In this document: piece by piece, positions 45,700 through 58,219 of the stretch
Position numbering within the stretch: the stretch's first letter is position 1
Layout: every line of letters starts with the position of its first letter
Assembly: GCA_963820965.1 (NCBI GenBank)
Contig: CAWGCC010000017.1
Location: 120,168-184,167, forward strand
Reading direction: 5' to 3'
Length of the DNA: 64,000 nucleotides
Source: DATEDA01 sp963820965
Lineage (GTDB): Bacteria > Pseudomonadota > Gammaproteobacteria > Burkholderiales > SG8-39
Translations under genes and position numbers: made by a program
Notes under the pieces: model-generated
Seen by the model: the letters and a program-made list of their open reading frames with translations, nothing else
The model's database searches: none
What the model was told of the DNA's origin: nothing

Positions 45700-46588
45700 G
45701 GATTCTTCTGACCGGAAAGGACGGTCAGGTCGGGTGGGAGCTGGCGCGGGCGCTTCCGGCGTGGGCGAAGTGGTCGCTTTCGGCCGCAGCGAGCTTGATC
45801 TCGCCGACCCTGGCGCAGCTAGTCGCGCGCGTGCGCGAGGTCAAACCTGCGGTGATCGTGAACGCGGCCGCCTACACTGCGGTCGACAAGGCCGAAAGCG
45901 AGCCGGATCAGGCGTTTCAAATCAACGCCACCGCGCCAGCGTCTGCTGGCGGAAGAAGCCAAGGCGCTCGGTGCGTTGCTGGTCCACTACTCGACGGATT
46001 ATGTTTTCGACGGCAAGAAGCGGGCCGTACACGGAGGACGACGCGACCAACCCGGTCTCCGTGTACGGAAAAAGCAAGCTAGCGGGCGAGAAGGCGATCG
46101 ACGCGGCGGCTGGCCTCCACTTGATCTTCCGAACGAGTTGGGTGTACGCGGCGCGCGGCAAGAACTTTCTGCTGACGATTCTGAAGCTCGCGGGTGAGCG
46201 CGAAGAGCTGCGCGTGGTGGACGACCAGTTCGGCGCGCCCACCTGGTGCGCGACGATCGCCGAGGCAACATCTCAGATCGTGGCGAAGCTTTCCGGTTCG
46301 GAGGGTATAGATTCGGACCTCGCGCGGCGGGTCCGCGGCATATATCACCTCAGCGCAGGGGGACGGGTGTCCTGGTGCGGGTTTGCTCGCGCGATCGTGG
46401 CCGCGACTCGCCGCCAACCGGGCCGCACGCCGAAAGTAACTCCGATCCCCTCGGCGGAGTATCCGCTCCCCGCTCGGCGTCCCGCGAATTCCATCCTTTC
46501 GAACGCCAAGTTGCAGCGGACTTTCCATCTGACCTGCCCCGACTGGGATGATGCTCTTGGGCTCTGCATCGCTGACCTCGGCGCATAG
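45696..46588 (+). CDS. rfbD: dTDP-4-dehydrorhamnose reductase, four frameshifts
   Basis: RmlD reduces the epimerised keto-sugar to dTDP-L-rhamnose. The GTG start gives ILLTGKDGQVGWELARAL. One missing base near 45760 and extra bases near 45812, 45935 and 46020 break it. The corrected order is GEVVAFGRSELDLADP, VIVNAAAYTAVDKAESEPD, LLVHYSTDYVFDGKK, DDATNPVSVYGKSKLAGE (Tyr-Lys), LIFRTSWVYAARGKNF and DQFGAPTW. That is a full RmlD of about 297 residues. Confidence 0.88.
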
Positions 46589-46633
46589 GGCGAGAGCCAT
46601 CGTCGCAGGAGGGATACCCTGGGTGCCCGCAGG

Positions 46634-47548
46634 ATGATGCGGCTACTGGTAACCGGCGCCGGCGGGTTCGTGGGGCGCACCCTAACCGGGCTCTTCGGCG
46701 ACCGCGACGCGCGAATCGCCCCGGTCACCGTTGCCAGCGGCGTGGATGTCTGTAACCCTCAGGCGCTCATAGATGCCGTGGGACGCCTTTCCGTCGACGC
46801 CGTGATCCATCTTGCCGCGCAAAGCAATGTTCCGGCTTCGTTTGCGGACCCGCGCAATACGTACGAGGTCAACTTCTGGGGAACACTTAACCTGCTCGAC
46901 GCGCTGAAGGTCACGGGCTTCCGCGGGGCATTCCTCTACGTGAGCTCCGCCGACGCGTATGGTCTGGTTCCCGAGACGGCGCTACCGATAACCGAGGAGA
47001 TGCCCCTGAGGCCGCGCAATCCCTATGCCGTCAGCAAGGCAGCAGCCGAAGCGCTCTGTTACCAATGGAGCAGCACCGAATCGATGTGCATCACGATCGC
47101 CCGCCCGTTCAACCACATCGGCCCGGGCCAAAGCGATCGATTCGTGGTATCCGGCCTCGCCCGACAGGTCGCGGAGATCAGGTTGGGCCGCCGCGCACCG
47201 ATCATCGAGGTGGGCGACATTGACGTCACGCGCGACTTCACCGATGTGCGAGACGTGGTCCGTGCCTATTCACTGATTCTCGCGCACGGGCGCAACGGTG
47301 AGGTCTTCAACGTCTGCTCGGGACGCGAGCAGTCGGTGCGGTCGCTCCTGCAAGGTCTACTGGACCTTGCGGGAACGGATGTGGAAGTGAGGGTCGCAGC
47401 GGAGCGCCTGCGGAGAGCTGAACAGCGCAGAGCTCGAGGAAGCTACGAAAAGCTCAAGCAGGCCGTCAAGTGGGAACCTATGATCGACGTCTCAGACTCG
47501 CTCAAAGACATACTTGAAGATTGGGAGCAAAGATTACAACATGCCTAA
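46634..47548 (+). CDS. rmd: GDP-4-keto-6-deoxy-D-mannose reductase-like SDR
   Basis: The 304-residue extended SDR has LLVTGAGGFVGRTLTGLF for NAD(P), IHLAAQSNVPASFADPRNTY, the catalytic PYAVSKAAAEAL and ARPFNHIGPGQS, typical of RMD enzymes that reduce GDP-4-keto-6-deoxymannose to GDP-D-rhamnose. A GDP-fucose or GDP-talose end product is not excluded. The stop overlaps the gmd start by eight bases. The frame is intact, and from here base composition is visibly less GC-rich. Confidence 0.82.
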   Translation: MMRLLVTGAGGFVGRTLTGLFGDRDARIAPVTVASGVDVCNPQALIDAVGRLSVDAVIHLAAQSNVPASFADPRNTYEVNFWGTLNLLDALKVTGFRGAFLYVSSADAYGLVPETALPITEEMPLRPRNPYAVSKAAAEALCYQWSSTESMCITIARPFNHIGPGQSDRFVVSGLARQVAEIRLGRRAPIIEVGDIDVTRDFTDVRDVVRAYSLILAHGRNGEVFNVCSGREQSVRSLLQGLLDLAGTDVEVRVAAERLRRAEQRRARGSYEKLKQAVKWEPMIDVSDSLKDILEDWEQRLQHA

Positions 47549-48539
47549 GTCAGCATTGATCACCGGCATCACGGGGCAGGACGGGGCGTACCTATCGCAA
47601 CTTCTCCTTTCGAAGGGCTACCGCGTCTGCGGGCTTCTTGCTCGCCGGGGTTCCGACACGCTCTGGCGATTGCGCGAGCTTGGCGTCGAGCGCGACGTCG
47701 AGTTGATCGATGGCGATCTGGCTGACCAGGGATCCATTGTCCGCGCCTTGACGATCTCCAAGGCCGAGGAGGTCTATAACCTCGGCGCGCAGAGCTTCGT
47801 CGGCACCTCTTGGCAACAACCGGCGCTCACGGCGCAAATCACCGGCCTCGGCGCCCTCAACGTCCTCGAAGCGCTCAGGTTCGTGAATCCGGCGGCACGG
47901 TTCTACCAGGCTTCAACGAGTGAGATGTTCGGCCTGATCCAGGCGGAGCGCCAGGACGAGAGCACACCCTTCTACCCGAGAAGCCCGTACGGCGTCTCGA
48001 AGCTGTTCGCACACTGGACCACGGTCAACTACCGCGAAAGCTTTCAGATGCACGCGTCGAGCGGAATCCTCTTCAATCATGAGTCTCCACTTCGTGGCAT
48101 AGAGTTTGTCACCCGCAAGGTGACCGACGGCGTGGCGCGGATCAAGCTCGGGAAGGCGAGGGAGCTGCGCCTTGGGAACATCGACGCCAAGCGAGACTGG
48201 GGGTACGCCGGCGACTACGTTGAAGCGATGTGGCGGATGCTCCAGCAGGAGAACCCGGACGACTATGTAATCGCCACCGGGCGCAGCACCACCGTGAGGG
48301 AGATGTGCAGGATCGCCTTCCAGCACGTGGGACTAAAGTACCAAGATTACCTGGTAATCGATCCCCAATTCTTCCGACCTGCGGAGGTCGACGTGCTGCT
48401 CGGCAACCCGGCGAAAGCGAAGCAGAAGCTGGGCTGGACACCGAGAACGACGTTGGAACAACTGGTCGGCATGATGGTAGATGCGGATCTGCGGAGACTA
48501 GGGACTGAGGTCCAGCGACATTACGCGCGCGTTCGGTGA
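47541..48539 (+). CDS. gmd: GDP-mannose 4,6-dehydratase
   Basis: The ATG at 47541 (MPKSALITGITGQDGAYLSQ) gives 332 residues. The glycine motif GITGQDGAYLS, NLGAQSFVGTSW, ASTSEMFG with the catalytic Thr/Ser-Glu, SPYGVSKLFAHW (Tyr-Lys), and GILFNHESPLRG (the Arg-Gly dimer loop) are diagnostic. It converts GDP-mannose to GDP-4-keto-6-deoxymannose, the substrate of Rmd encoded just upstream. No manB/manC genes for GDP-mannose supply lie in the window. The frame is intact. Confidence 0.92.
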   Translation: MPKSALITGITGQDGAYLSQLLLSKGYRVCGLLARRGSDTLWRLRELGVERDVELIDGDLADQGSIVRALTISKAEEVYNLGAQSFVGTSWQQPALTAQITGLGALNVLEALRFVNPAARFYQASTSEMFGLIQAERQDESTPFYPRSPYGVSKLFAHWTTVNYRESFQMHASSGILFNHESPLRGIEFVTRKVTDGVARIKLGKARELRLGNIDAKRDWGYAGDYVEAMWRMLQQENPDDYVIATGRSTTVREMCRIAFQHVGLKYQDYLVIDPQFFRPAEVDVLLGNPAKAKQKLGWTPRTTLEQLVGMMVDADLRRLGTEVQRHYARVR

Positions 48540-48613
48540 GGGAACCGGCAACTCCTTCAGGTCTTCACGATGCCATGAGCGCCGCCAAGGCTCAATTTCG
48601 CGCCGCACCTTGC

Positions 48614-50688
48614 TCAAACGAGCTCGCTCTCTGCGTAGCTTCGATAGAGCCACCGCGGCCGCCCTTGCTGCATCTTCCCGGTGTTCCGGGCTCGCAAGAA
48701 AATATACTGTCCCAAGTCTCCCTCGCGGAATTTTACGAGGTTTGCGAGTCTTTCGAGGGCGAAAAAGCCAGCCGCGTTATTCTGATGCACGTCCGCAGTA
48801 AAGTGATGTTCGACAGTGAAGCCTTCAAACTGAAGCAAGGTCACTAACTCGTGCCGGTTGTATTCGCGGTTGTGACGGCCGTACGGTCCATAACCGCTGT
48901 AAGGGTCATAAATGTTCTCCCCGGCAATCAGGCGGGCAACGTTCTCGAGACGCGCCACATTCGGAGTAGTTAGAACGAGGACTCCGGATGGCTTGAGAAC
49001 TCTCTTGATCTCGCGTATTACCTTGCATGGATCGTTCAACAAATGCTCAATGATCTCAGCGAATATGACGAGATCAAATTCCCCGTCTCGATAAGGGAAG
49101 ACGTCACTCTCGATATTAAAGTGTTGGAACTCGAGTTCGCAGTCGCTGAGCTCGCTTGCACCGACGTCCCGGTAATAGACAGATTGGCGCAGCACGCCGT
49201 TGGCTTTGGACCCAAAGTAGTTGGCCAGACTTAGGTCGAGTTGCGTGAACTTCCTTAACAACATCGTAGTGAAGTACGGGTTTGCTCCGAGCTCGAGACA
49301 TTTTCCGCCCAGGTTTCGACACAACCCCCATGTATAGACAAATCTTCTGAAATCATGCGTTCCGTAGGCGCTCATCTCAGCTTCTGGCGCGTCGGCCACG
49401 CGCACAGAAGTGATGAATGCGAACAGCTGTGGTTCGGAAATGCCCTCGGGGAGCGGCAGGGGCGGCTTAAGGTCGAAACCGGGAACGGCCGTGAGCCGAC
49501 GGATTCGCCGACGAATTCTTCGAAGCGACTGAATCCCCGCCCCGAGCCAGCGAACCGGTTTGGTTAGCCTCCAAGATGTTGATGCCAATAGCGCAGCCCT
49601 TTCAGCGATAAGTGAATCCCGTTCCCTGCAGAGTGCGTCCCGCTCCTGTGCCAAGTTGACCTGAACCGCACCCAACTCTTGGATCTTCTCTTCGAGCCTT
49701 TTGGCCCTTTCGGCGACAAGTAACCCCCGGTCCCCACAAAGTGCATCGGGGTCCGGCGCCAAATCGATCTGAACCGGCGCCAGCTCTTGCCCCGTTTCCC
49801 GTGAACTGAGTTTTTCGGCCACGATTACGCCAGCACCCTTCATCCCTTTCCCTTGGTATACCGTTGGCCAAAGTCCGACATTACAAATCACCCTTCTCAA
49901 GAAGGGTAGCGACCAGCCGCTTTCGAACCACCCAAACTTCGATATGCAGTACACAGACAACGCATCTAACCGTAGACCCCAGTACCTCCACCAGATTTCA
50001 TTTATCGGTTCACCGCTGATAACAATCTTGCCATTAGCGTTTAGCCAGCTTGCACAGCGCCTCAAGAGTTCCCAGGGTCTGGTGGCATGATGGAGGCACT
50101 CGTAAAAGAACACGACATCGAACTGCTTCGCTGATTCGAACTTGTCAAAAGATGATCGAACGGCTTCGATGTTAAGGTGCATTCGTTCAGCGAGACGACG
50201 GGTTACCAACTCAACGAATCTAGGGTTTATGTCAACTGCCGTTACCCGACAACCCATGAAAGCCAACAGCTCCGAACTTAAACCCCAGCCACTCCCCATG
50301 TCGAGCACTACGGGGCTATCACCAAGTTTCGCCAGGTAGACCGCCTCACAGATTGCTCTGGCGTGTTCTGAGATCAGTCTTGGACTGTCACTTGCATACG
50401 GGTTGGCCTCGGACACACACTTCTCAAGGTCGAACGCTGCCAATTCGTTCTGTTCCTGATCGAAGAGTCCGACCCAAGCAGCTCCGTATATAGGGCTAGT
50501 TGTTGCTCAAAATATCTCTCCGACAGCGGGTCAAGCGACTGGTCAACTACCACGCTTGGCTGATAAGAAAACCCGCTCCAATAGGCCTGTGTCCGCAGAG
50601 AGTCAGGGCCTCCCAACTCGTCGCTCCGCTTGACGAACGCCGCCAGCGTTTGCTTCGGAACCACTCCGGCCGTGTCCGTTTGATCCAT
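48614..50688 (-). CDS. Double SAM-methyltransferase protein with central coiled coil, one frameshift
   Basis: The gene starts at 50688. A missing base near 50470 shifts the frame; the rest runs unbroken to 48614, about 690 residues in all. The first methyltransferase has SPVVLDMGSGWGLSSELLAF and DVVFFYECLHHATRPWELL. A central segment of charged heptads (ERDALCRERDSLIAERAALL) ends in STSWRLTKPVRWLG, a join seen in many O-antigen enzymes. The second methyltransferase reads ECLELGANPYFTTMLL-like sequence and FDLVIFAEIIEHLLND. It follows the tandem glycosyltransferase gene. It probably methylates the polysaccharide. Confidence 0.78.
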
Positions 50689-50712
50689 TTCCGCGCACCC
50701 CGATCAATTGCA

Positions 50713-53255
50713 TTAACTGCGCGCCCGATTGCAATCTTTGTCCGTGTCGCGCGAAATTACAGCAGAGATTAGTTGACGGGTGCTCTCGGCCCAGGTCAGC
50801 AATGGGATGGCCTCGGACAGCGGCGCCTTCCCCTCGGCGTTCAAAGAGAGCCACTCCCGAACAGCAACCGCTAGCGCCTCCGGGGATGCTCCCGAGAAAT
50901 AGAATGCATTCTCTCCAGCGACCTCCCGAAAGACTGGAATGTCCCGCGCGATGATCGGCACCTTGTGGTGGGCCGCCTCGATCAATGGCAGCCCGAAGCC
51001 CTCGCCTTCAGAGGCAGCAATGAGGCAGGTCGACGCCGCGTAGATCTTCTCCAGGTAGTCGTCGCTGATGCCCTCGAGCCAGAACAGCCGCTTGCCGACC
51101 TCGGAGTGGGATCGAAGCGCGTGGGCGAGCGCGTCAACCATCCAGCCCTGCTTACCGACAATGATCAGTTTGACATCCAGACCTGCGCCCCATAGTTCAT
51201 CAAATGCCGAAAGGGTCTGCGCGTGCGCCTTTCGCGGCTCGACGGTGCCCACCATTAAGAACGTGGGGGCAGACTTTCAGCTTTCTAAGCGTCTCCACCG
51301 CATCGGCTGGCAACCCTGTGTCGGGAATCGATTCATGAAAGTCCGCGCCGAGGTGAAAATGAGCAAACGCCAACTGCCTATCCTGCGAGACACCGTGGGC
51401 GTCAACCCAAGAACGCAATTCATCCGTTACCGACCGTGAGATACCCACCAAGGTGTCGGAACAAGCCGCAACGGATTTCACCCACCTTTCGAAGATGTCC
51501 CTCATTCCGGGTGGCCACCAATCTGGCCGCTGCAGCAATAGGACGTCGTAGACGACAAAAACTACTCGCACGCCACGACGCCGAATGGAGTGGAACCACG
51601 TTGCAGCCTGGGGCACACAATGCAGACCGAGATCTAAACCGAGAAAGACGTCGCCGGGACGGGGTTCGACCCATTCATCGCAGTCATCTCCGACAGGCTC
51701 TTCCTTAAACGCCGCAGCAAATGCGCGCGCAAGCCGGTAACGGCGGCCGCCAGGATCGTACCTGACGGGCTCGATCCGATACCCGCGTGGCGGGTTCTTC
51801 AACAACTGTTTCAGGATCGCACGAGTCACGCGTTGAATGCCTGTCCTGGCATCCCGCTCGGCAAGCTCGGAGACGTCAACGAGAAGTTGCCGGGGTGGTC
51901 CCGAAGAGAAGTTCGAGGCGACAGCGTCCGCAGTGCGCAGGAGATCCTGGTCGGACAGTACCGCTGCCTGCTCCCCGATCGCTTCAATCAGTCGACGATA
52001 CCGACCTGCCTCAAAGGGTTCGCCGCGCGTGCGGCAGTCGTCATGCAACGTCTCCAAGGCCTCCAGCGCGCGCCTCGCGGTGATGCCCCACGGAAAACTT
52101 CTTCGCCTGCTGCACTCCATGCCGCCGCAGAGATTCATGGAATGCTTCGTCAAACAGTGCACGCTGCATGGCCCGAGCAATGGCGCGCGGCGACGAAGGG
52201 TCGAACAGCGCGTCGTTCCGGCCAATCACTTCCGGGATGCTCGTCGTGTTCGAGCCGATCACCGCTGCGCCACAGGTCATTGCTTCGAGCGCCGGCAAGC
52301 CGAACCCTTCGTGCAGCGACGGAAAGACGAACAGCTTGCACAGGCTGTACAGCGCAACTAGATTGTCGTCGGTCACATGGTCGACCACGACCATGTCCCG
52401 CGGCGCGAGACCAGATGAAACCGCAAGCCGCCGAAGGCTATCACGGTCCCCTTCGCCGCCCTGGGCGACAAGGAGAAGCTGATGGGCGGTCCGCAGCACA
52501 TCGGGCAATTGGGCATATGCCCGGATGAGCCCATCGAAATTCTTCCGCGGCTCAATGACGCCGACGTACATGATGAACGGCTTCGATAGGCCAAAGCGTC
52601 GCAGAACTTCGGCGGCGGCCTCTGGCGCCAGGTTAAGCGGGCGGAAGCGGTCGTCCGCAGCGGATGCGATATCAAAAACGCGCTCCCCTGCAACGCCTAA
52701 TACAGATATCGCCTCACGCCCGGCTGTCTCGGAGACCGCCAGCAATAGATCGGCGCGCTTGAGGGACTCGATCTTGCGTAGGTAGCAGTCTTTGTACGCG
52801 AATTTAGCAAGATATCGGTCCGGATTGAGCAGGGGAATCAAGTCGTAGAGCGTGACTGCTGTTAGAACGCCGTTTTCGAGGCACCCGATCGACGTGACTG
52901 CGTCGTCGACAAAGCCTTCAAACAGGCTTCCGACATGGACCACATCCGGACTCAGCTCCGCGATCGCGTGTTCCCGGACCAGCTCCGCCACGCGGGCGCG
53001 CGGCGAGTTGGCAGGATCGCACTCGGCCACGGGTCCTGGTGCCGAAAACACCGCGATGCGCTCGCTTGGTACGAGCCCTCTGAACTCCTGCCGCAACGGC
53101 ATGACCGTGTCGGGGAACAGGTCGCTAAGCAGCAGCCAGACTTCGTGCTCGCCAGCATTCCGGGCGATGGCCTTGGCGAGGGACAGGGTGTACCGGCCGA
53201 TACCCCGAAACCGGCTGGCCGACTGGCATCCCTGCAGGTCGAGGAGGATCCGCAT
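50713..53255 (-). CDS. Tandem GT4-GT4 glycosyltransferase, two frameshifts
   Basis: I start it at ATG 53255 (MRILLDLQGCQSASRFRGIG), with GGAGG seven bases upstream, though the frame is open and coding-like upstream and may be part of the FkbM protein. Domain 1 has RGIGRYTLSLAKAIARN, YVGVIEPRKNFDGLIRAYA and FPSLHEGFGLPALEAMTCG. An extra base near 52090 and one in a C-run near 51270 break it. Domain 2 has RTGIQRVTRAIL, MVGTVEPRKAHAQTL and ASEGEGFGLPLIEAAHH. Two retaining GT4 domains in one chain, about 845 residues, resemble WbdA-like polymerases that build repeats of mannose or rhamnose. Confidence 0.8.
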
Positions 53256-54837
53256 CGCGGGACCTCCGTTTCTTATGGCTTCCCGCCACTCTTCAAGCTT
53301 TGCCGCTGACCGCGCGTCGAGGAGGTCCTGATAGACCCGCCGAGCGGATGGGGTGAGCTGATTTACTTGCAGTGACGCAGCCTGTTCTGACACGGCTGGA
53401 GTCTCGGGCATCGTCGACACCGGCATCGCTGCCCGGGCCAAACGGGCGTGCAGACGAGGGAATGGTTGCAGGGCGAGCAGCACCTTCGCCTTGAGATCGG
53501 GACGGGCGCCGAGGTACGTGCCGGCACGGACCATGTGCGGCTTGAGGCGCATCTTCACACTCATCTTCGCACGTGCGGGCAGATTTATGATGCCCCTGGT
53601 TCCGATTGCCACTGCGCGAATCGGCGCGGTAAGCCGCCAAGACGTGCTCGAGAGAAACGCTTCGATCTGGGCTTCCGCAGCCGAAAGCTGCTGCTGCGTC
53701 CGGGCCAGTTCGACGCTCGCGCCGTTCCACTCACCCTGCAGCCGGGCGATGTGGGCATTCAGTCGCTGATCTCGGCGTCGCGGGCGGCGAGCTGTTCCTG
53801 GGTCTGGGCAAGCTCAGCGTCGCGGGCGGCGAGCTGTTCCTGGGTCTGGGCAAGCTCAGCGTCGCGGGCGGCGAGCTGTTGCCAGGGTCTGGGCAAGCTC
53901 AGCGTCGCGGGCGGCGCAGCTGTTCTGGGTCTGGGCAAGCTCGGCTCCCGGGCAGGCGAGATGTGCTTGGGTCTGGGCGAGCTCGGCGTCGCGGGCGGCG
54001 AGCTGCTGCTGGGTCTGGGCAAGCTCGGCTCTCGGCGCCTGGGTCCTACTCGCCCTCTGCACTCGCTGGGCAATCTCAGGCGCGTGCAGTGTCGGCATTG
54101 CGAGAGACCGTCCGTCTTTCAGCACCGCATGAGCCAATGTTCCCAGCTCGCCGTAGTGCCCACTAAGTGCAAAGTCGTCAAAGAACGTTTGGCGGCCGAT
54201 CAAAATGCTCTAGAGAGCTCGGAGTGATCGATAGAGATGTAAAAACGATTTCAGCCCGTCGAAGTAAGCAAAACTGATAGCCCTTCGACAGAACCAAGCC
54301 TTCCCATTCTTGATGAACTCGCATGGGAGAGTTTGGCGCTGTGCTCTCGATTACCACGACCCAGGGCTTATCTTCTTCGCGTCCCACCCCTCGATCACTT
54401 GCTTCTCCAGACCCTCAACATCGATCTTCACCCAGTGAATGTCGCGGCCTGAGTACTGCTCAAGTGCCTGTGTGAGTGTCAGACAGGGAACGGTTATTTC
54501 CCTCATCGTGAAGCCTTGCGTCCGATGCCGCTCGGCGATCGCCCTGATCGCCAGTGCTAAGGCCTGTATCCGGTATCTCGAAAAACTGATGGTGCCAGGT
54601 GTCGCGCCAATTGCAGCTTGGATGACTACTTCATCCGGTCGGTGCTGGCGGAGTTTCTCCGCGTATACGGCGTGGGCTCAATGTGCACGCCCCGCCAGCC
54701 GTGCTCGTAGAAAGCCAGGCTGACGGAGTCGACGACCGGGTCCTGCGCACCTACATCCACATAGAAGCCGTTCTCGACGTGCTTCAGCGCACGCCAGAGC
54801 ATGACGTCTTCGAAGTTCTGAGCGTACGAGATGAACG

Positions 54838-54841
<4 letters not shown>
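53256..54841 (-). CDS. FkbM-type methyltransferase followed by a repeat-built coiled coil, frameshifted
   Basis: The ATG at 54841 overlaps the wzt stop. The N-terminus FISYAQNFEDVMLWRALKHV and FYVDVGAQDPVVDSVSLAFY is an FkbM methyltransferase; later pieces across frames give IHWVKIDVEGLEKQVIEGW and VVVIESTAPNS. After FDDFALSGHYGELGTLAHAV a coiled coil follows, made of about seven copies of a 14-residue unit (ELAQTQxQLAARDA). It continues through QIEAFLSSTSWRLTAPIRA and a basic stretch, and runs in frame into the glycosyltransferase. At least three single-base changes interrupt it. Whether it is one polypeptide of about 1370 residues with the GT4 domains or two proteins is unresolved. Confidence 0.72.
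53772..54036. repeat. 42-bp tandem repeat, about six copies, coding for coiled coil
   Basis: The unit, 42 bp long, begins AGCGTCGCGGGCGGCGAGCT on the plus strand. The first two copies are identical and later copies diverge by substitutions and small indels. On the minus strand each unit encodes 14 residues, two heptads. The array lies within the FkbM/coiled-coil gene. Confidence 0.85.
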
Positions 54842-56074
<1,233 letters not shown>

Positions 56075-56075
<1 letters not shown>

Positions 56076-56879
56076 CAGAGCTCGTCCACCATCTCGCCGG
56101 CGCGCTTGCGGAACAGGCGCAGGCCAAACACGCACAAAACCGCAGCGACGACCACGGGCATCAGCAGACTCGGCCAGTCCGGCCATCGGCCGTCGACGAA
56201 GATGCCCTGGTAGGCGGCGATCATCGGCGCCATCGGGTTCCAGGCCAGCAGGATGCCGCGCACCTCCTCCGGCAGGATCGACGGCCGGGTAGACGATCGG
56301 GCGTGAGCCAGAACCAGAACTGCAGGAAGATCCCGAAGAACTGCCCGACATCGCGGAAGAAGACATTGAGCACGCCGAGCGTGATGCCCAGCCCGATGGA
56401 GAAGGCGACCTGCACAGCGAGAACCGGAATCAGCGCCCAGGAACACCCAGCCCGGAAAGTTGCCCGTCACCACCAGGAAGAGCAGGAACAGGCCGAAGAT
56501 GATCGCGAAGTTGAGCACCCGCGCTGAGGACGACGATGACCGGCAGGCGTCATGCGCGGGAAGCTCAGCTTCTTGATCAGGTTGGCGTTCTCGAGGAAGA
56601 CGTTCTGGGCGCGGCCGATGATCTCGGCGAACAGCCCCCAGGTCAGCAGCCCGGCGCACAGGTAGATGCTGTAGGCGAAGGTGGAGTCGACGCCCGGCAA
56701 GCTTCGCCTTCATCACCTGCGAGAAGATGACGGTGTAGACGACGATCATCGCCAGCGGATTGAGCACGGTCCAGGCAGCACCGAGCAGCGAGTTGCGGTA
56801 CTTCGACTGGAATTCGCGCTTGACGCTGCCGAGGATGAAGCCGCGGTACGCCCAGAGCAGCCTTGACCATGGTGCTCAT
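56075..56879 (-). CDS. wzm: O-antigen ABC transporter permease, frameshifted
   Basis: From ATG 56879 the pieces across frames give LLWAYRGFILGSVKREFQSK, LGAAWTVLNPLAMIVVYTVI, a middle with hydrophobic helices (LNFAIIFGLFLLFLVVTGNF) and an end LLAWNPMAPMIAAYQGIFVD, LRLFRKRAGEMVDEL. This is the ABC-2 type permease of polysaccharide exporters, about 268 residues and six helices. At least five single-base changes break it, the densest in the window. The stop overlaps the wzt start (TGATG). Confidence 0.84.
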
Positions 56880-57080
56880 GCGGGCGGCCTATCCGCAACT
56901 GGGGCTCGCAATAGCAAGCGTTCCCATGTTCGCGGCAGTCCTCGGTCTCCAGCTTGAGCATCATCAGTCTAGGAACACGCTATTGGATCACCCGGTTCGG
57001 GTTACGATGCCCGCTCGCGAGCTACGGTCGGACGACGGTATGCCGGGATGAGTTCTGGCGAGCGCCGCCCTACTGCTCAC

Positions 57081-57790
57081 TCATTTCCAGGCGTGAAACA
57101 CCGCCCGGTTGCTCCGAACCTCCCCGAGGAACTCGGGATCGGGCGGCAAGGGCTGGGTTTGTATGTCCGACTGTGGACGTCTCACCCTGTTGAACCCCAC
57201 GTCCTTGAGCATGGCGATCACGCACGCCTCGTTCGGTCCGTACCAGTTGCTCGCGTCGCCGCCCAACTCGGCGCCAGGATAAAAGGCCATCGCCGGCCGG
57301 TTGATCGTCGTGAGGTCCACGTGCGTCTCCAAGATAAGCATTTCGCCGGTCACCGCGGACACTTTCTCGAGAGCTAATAGTGGGTGCCGCATGTGATACA
57401 GCACCCCGAGGAAGAGCACTACATCGAAGACTCCGGTGTTGTCCGGGCTGACGTCCAGCACGTCGATCTCGCGGTCTTCCACCTTGGACCCGAGGGCCTC
57501 CCGGGCTAGGTCGAATCCCGCCTTCGTCCCCCACCCCGGACCGCTCCAGCAGAAGTAGTCCACCGCCAAGACCCGACGAGCGCCGCGGCGCTCCGCCTCG
57601 AACGAGAAGAACCCATTCCAGGCGCAGAGGTCCAGCACCGACTTGCTGGTCAGGTCTGCAGGCATACCAATGCCCTGGAGTTCTGCTGCGGGCTCGCATC
57701 GAGCCCCGGGGTAACAACGCCGTTCCCCAGGTCGATCGTGTGGAACCACTGGATCTCGGCGACCCTCCGCCGTAGCTCGTCGATCTGCAT
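57081..57790 (-). CDS. Class I SAM-dependent methyltransferase (DUF1698/CmoB-like), one frameshift
   Basis: The ATG at 57790 opens MQIDELRRRVAEIQWFHTID, typical of the methyltransferase family related to tRNA-modifying CmoB but often found in O-antigen clusters. An extra base near 57700 shifts the frame, after which KSVLDLCAWNGFFSFEAERR (SAM motif I), DVVLFLGVLYHMRHPLLAL and the Trp-rich segment SNWYGPNEACVIAMLKDVGF run to 57081. Joined length is about 236. It is the first gene of the minus-strand polysaccharide set, 200 bases before wzm. A sugar methylation role is inferred from context. Confidence 0.78.
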
Positions 57791-57914
57791 GGCGCTCAGC
57801 GCCTCCTTTATGCGTGCGGACACAATAAGTATCGGTCAGGGCTCCTGAGTCGCCGATGTTCTTCGAGCCAGCCGTAACTTGCGAGAATGGCTCTCGCAAT
57901 GGCAAGGAGTTCGG

Positions 57915-58165
57915 TTACTGAAAGCCGTTTCACCGAAGAGCAGATAGTCGCGATCTTGCGCGGTGGACAGCGGTCGCCGAGGTTGCGAAGAAGCACAAGA
58001 TCAGCGAACAGACCATCTGAACTGGTCGTGATATTTCCACCCTCGACCGCGCCGGCACGAAACGCCTGGGCAGGCCGTGAAAATCGAGAATGCCAAGCTC
58101 ACGCGCGTTCTCGCCGAGCGCGATCTCGAGATCGGCACCCTGAGGCGATTGACGAGACATCGCGC
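57915..58165 (+). mobile_element. IS3-family orfA remnant
   Basis: Across frames the pieces read SRFTEEQIVAILR, AVAEVAKKHKISEQTI followed by a stop, and ENAKLTRVLAERDLEIGTLR. This is the DNA-binding protein OrfA of IS3-type elements. Stops and frame changes inactivate it. No OrfB integrase core (DDE) follows; the sequence changes to an ISL3 transposase piece instead. No terminal inverted repeats were recognised. Confidence 0.75.
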
Positions 58166-58219
58166 GCCCGAGGCGACGACTGAGCATCACCGATGGCAGC
58201 CGATGCTCTCGAGCGCGGG

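Noticed and set aside
53772..54036. CRISPR-like periodic repeat
   Set aside because: Copies are adjacent with no spacers and keep a protein frame of two heptads per unit, so it is a coding tandem repeat. No CRISPR array is present.
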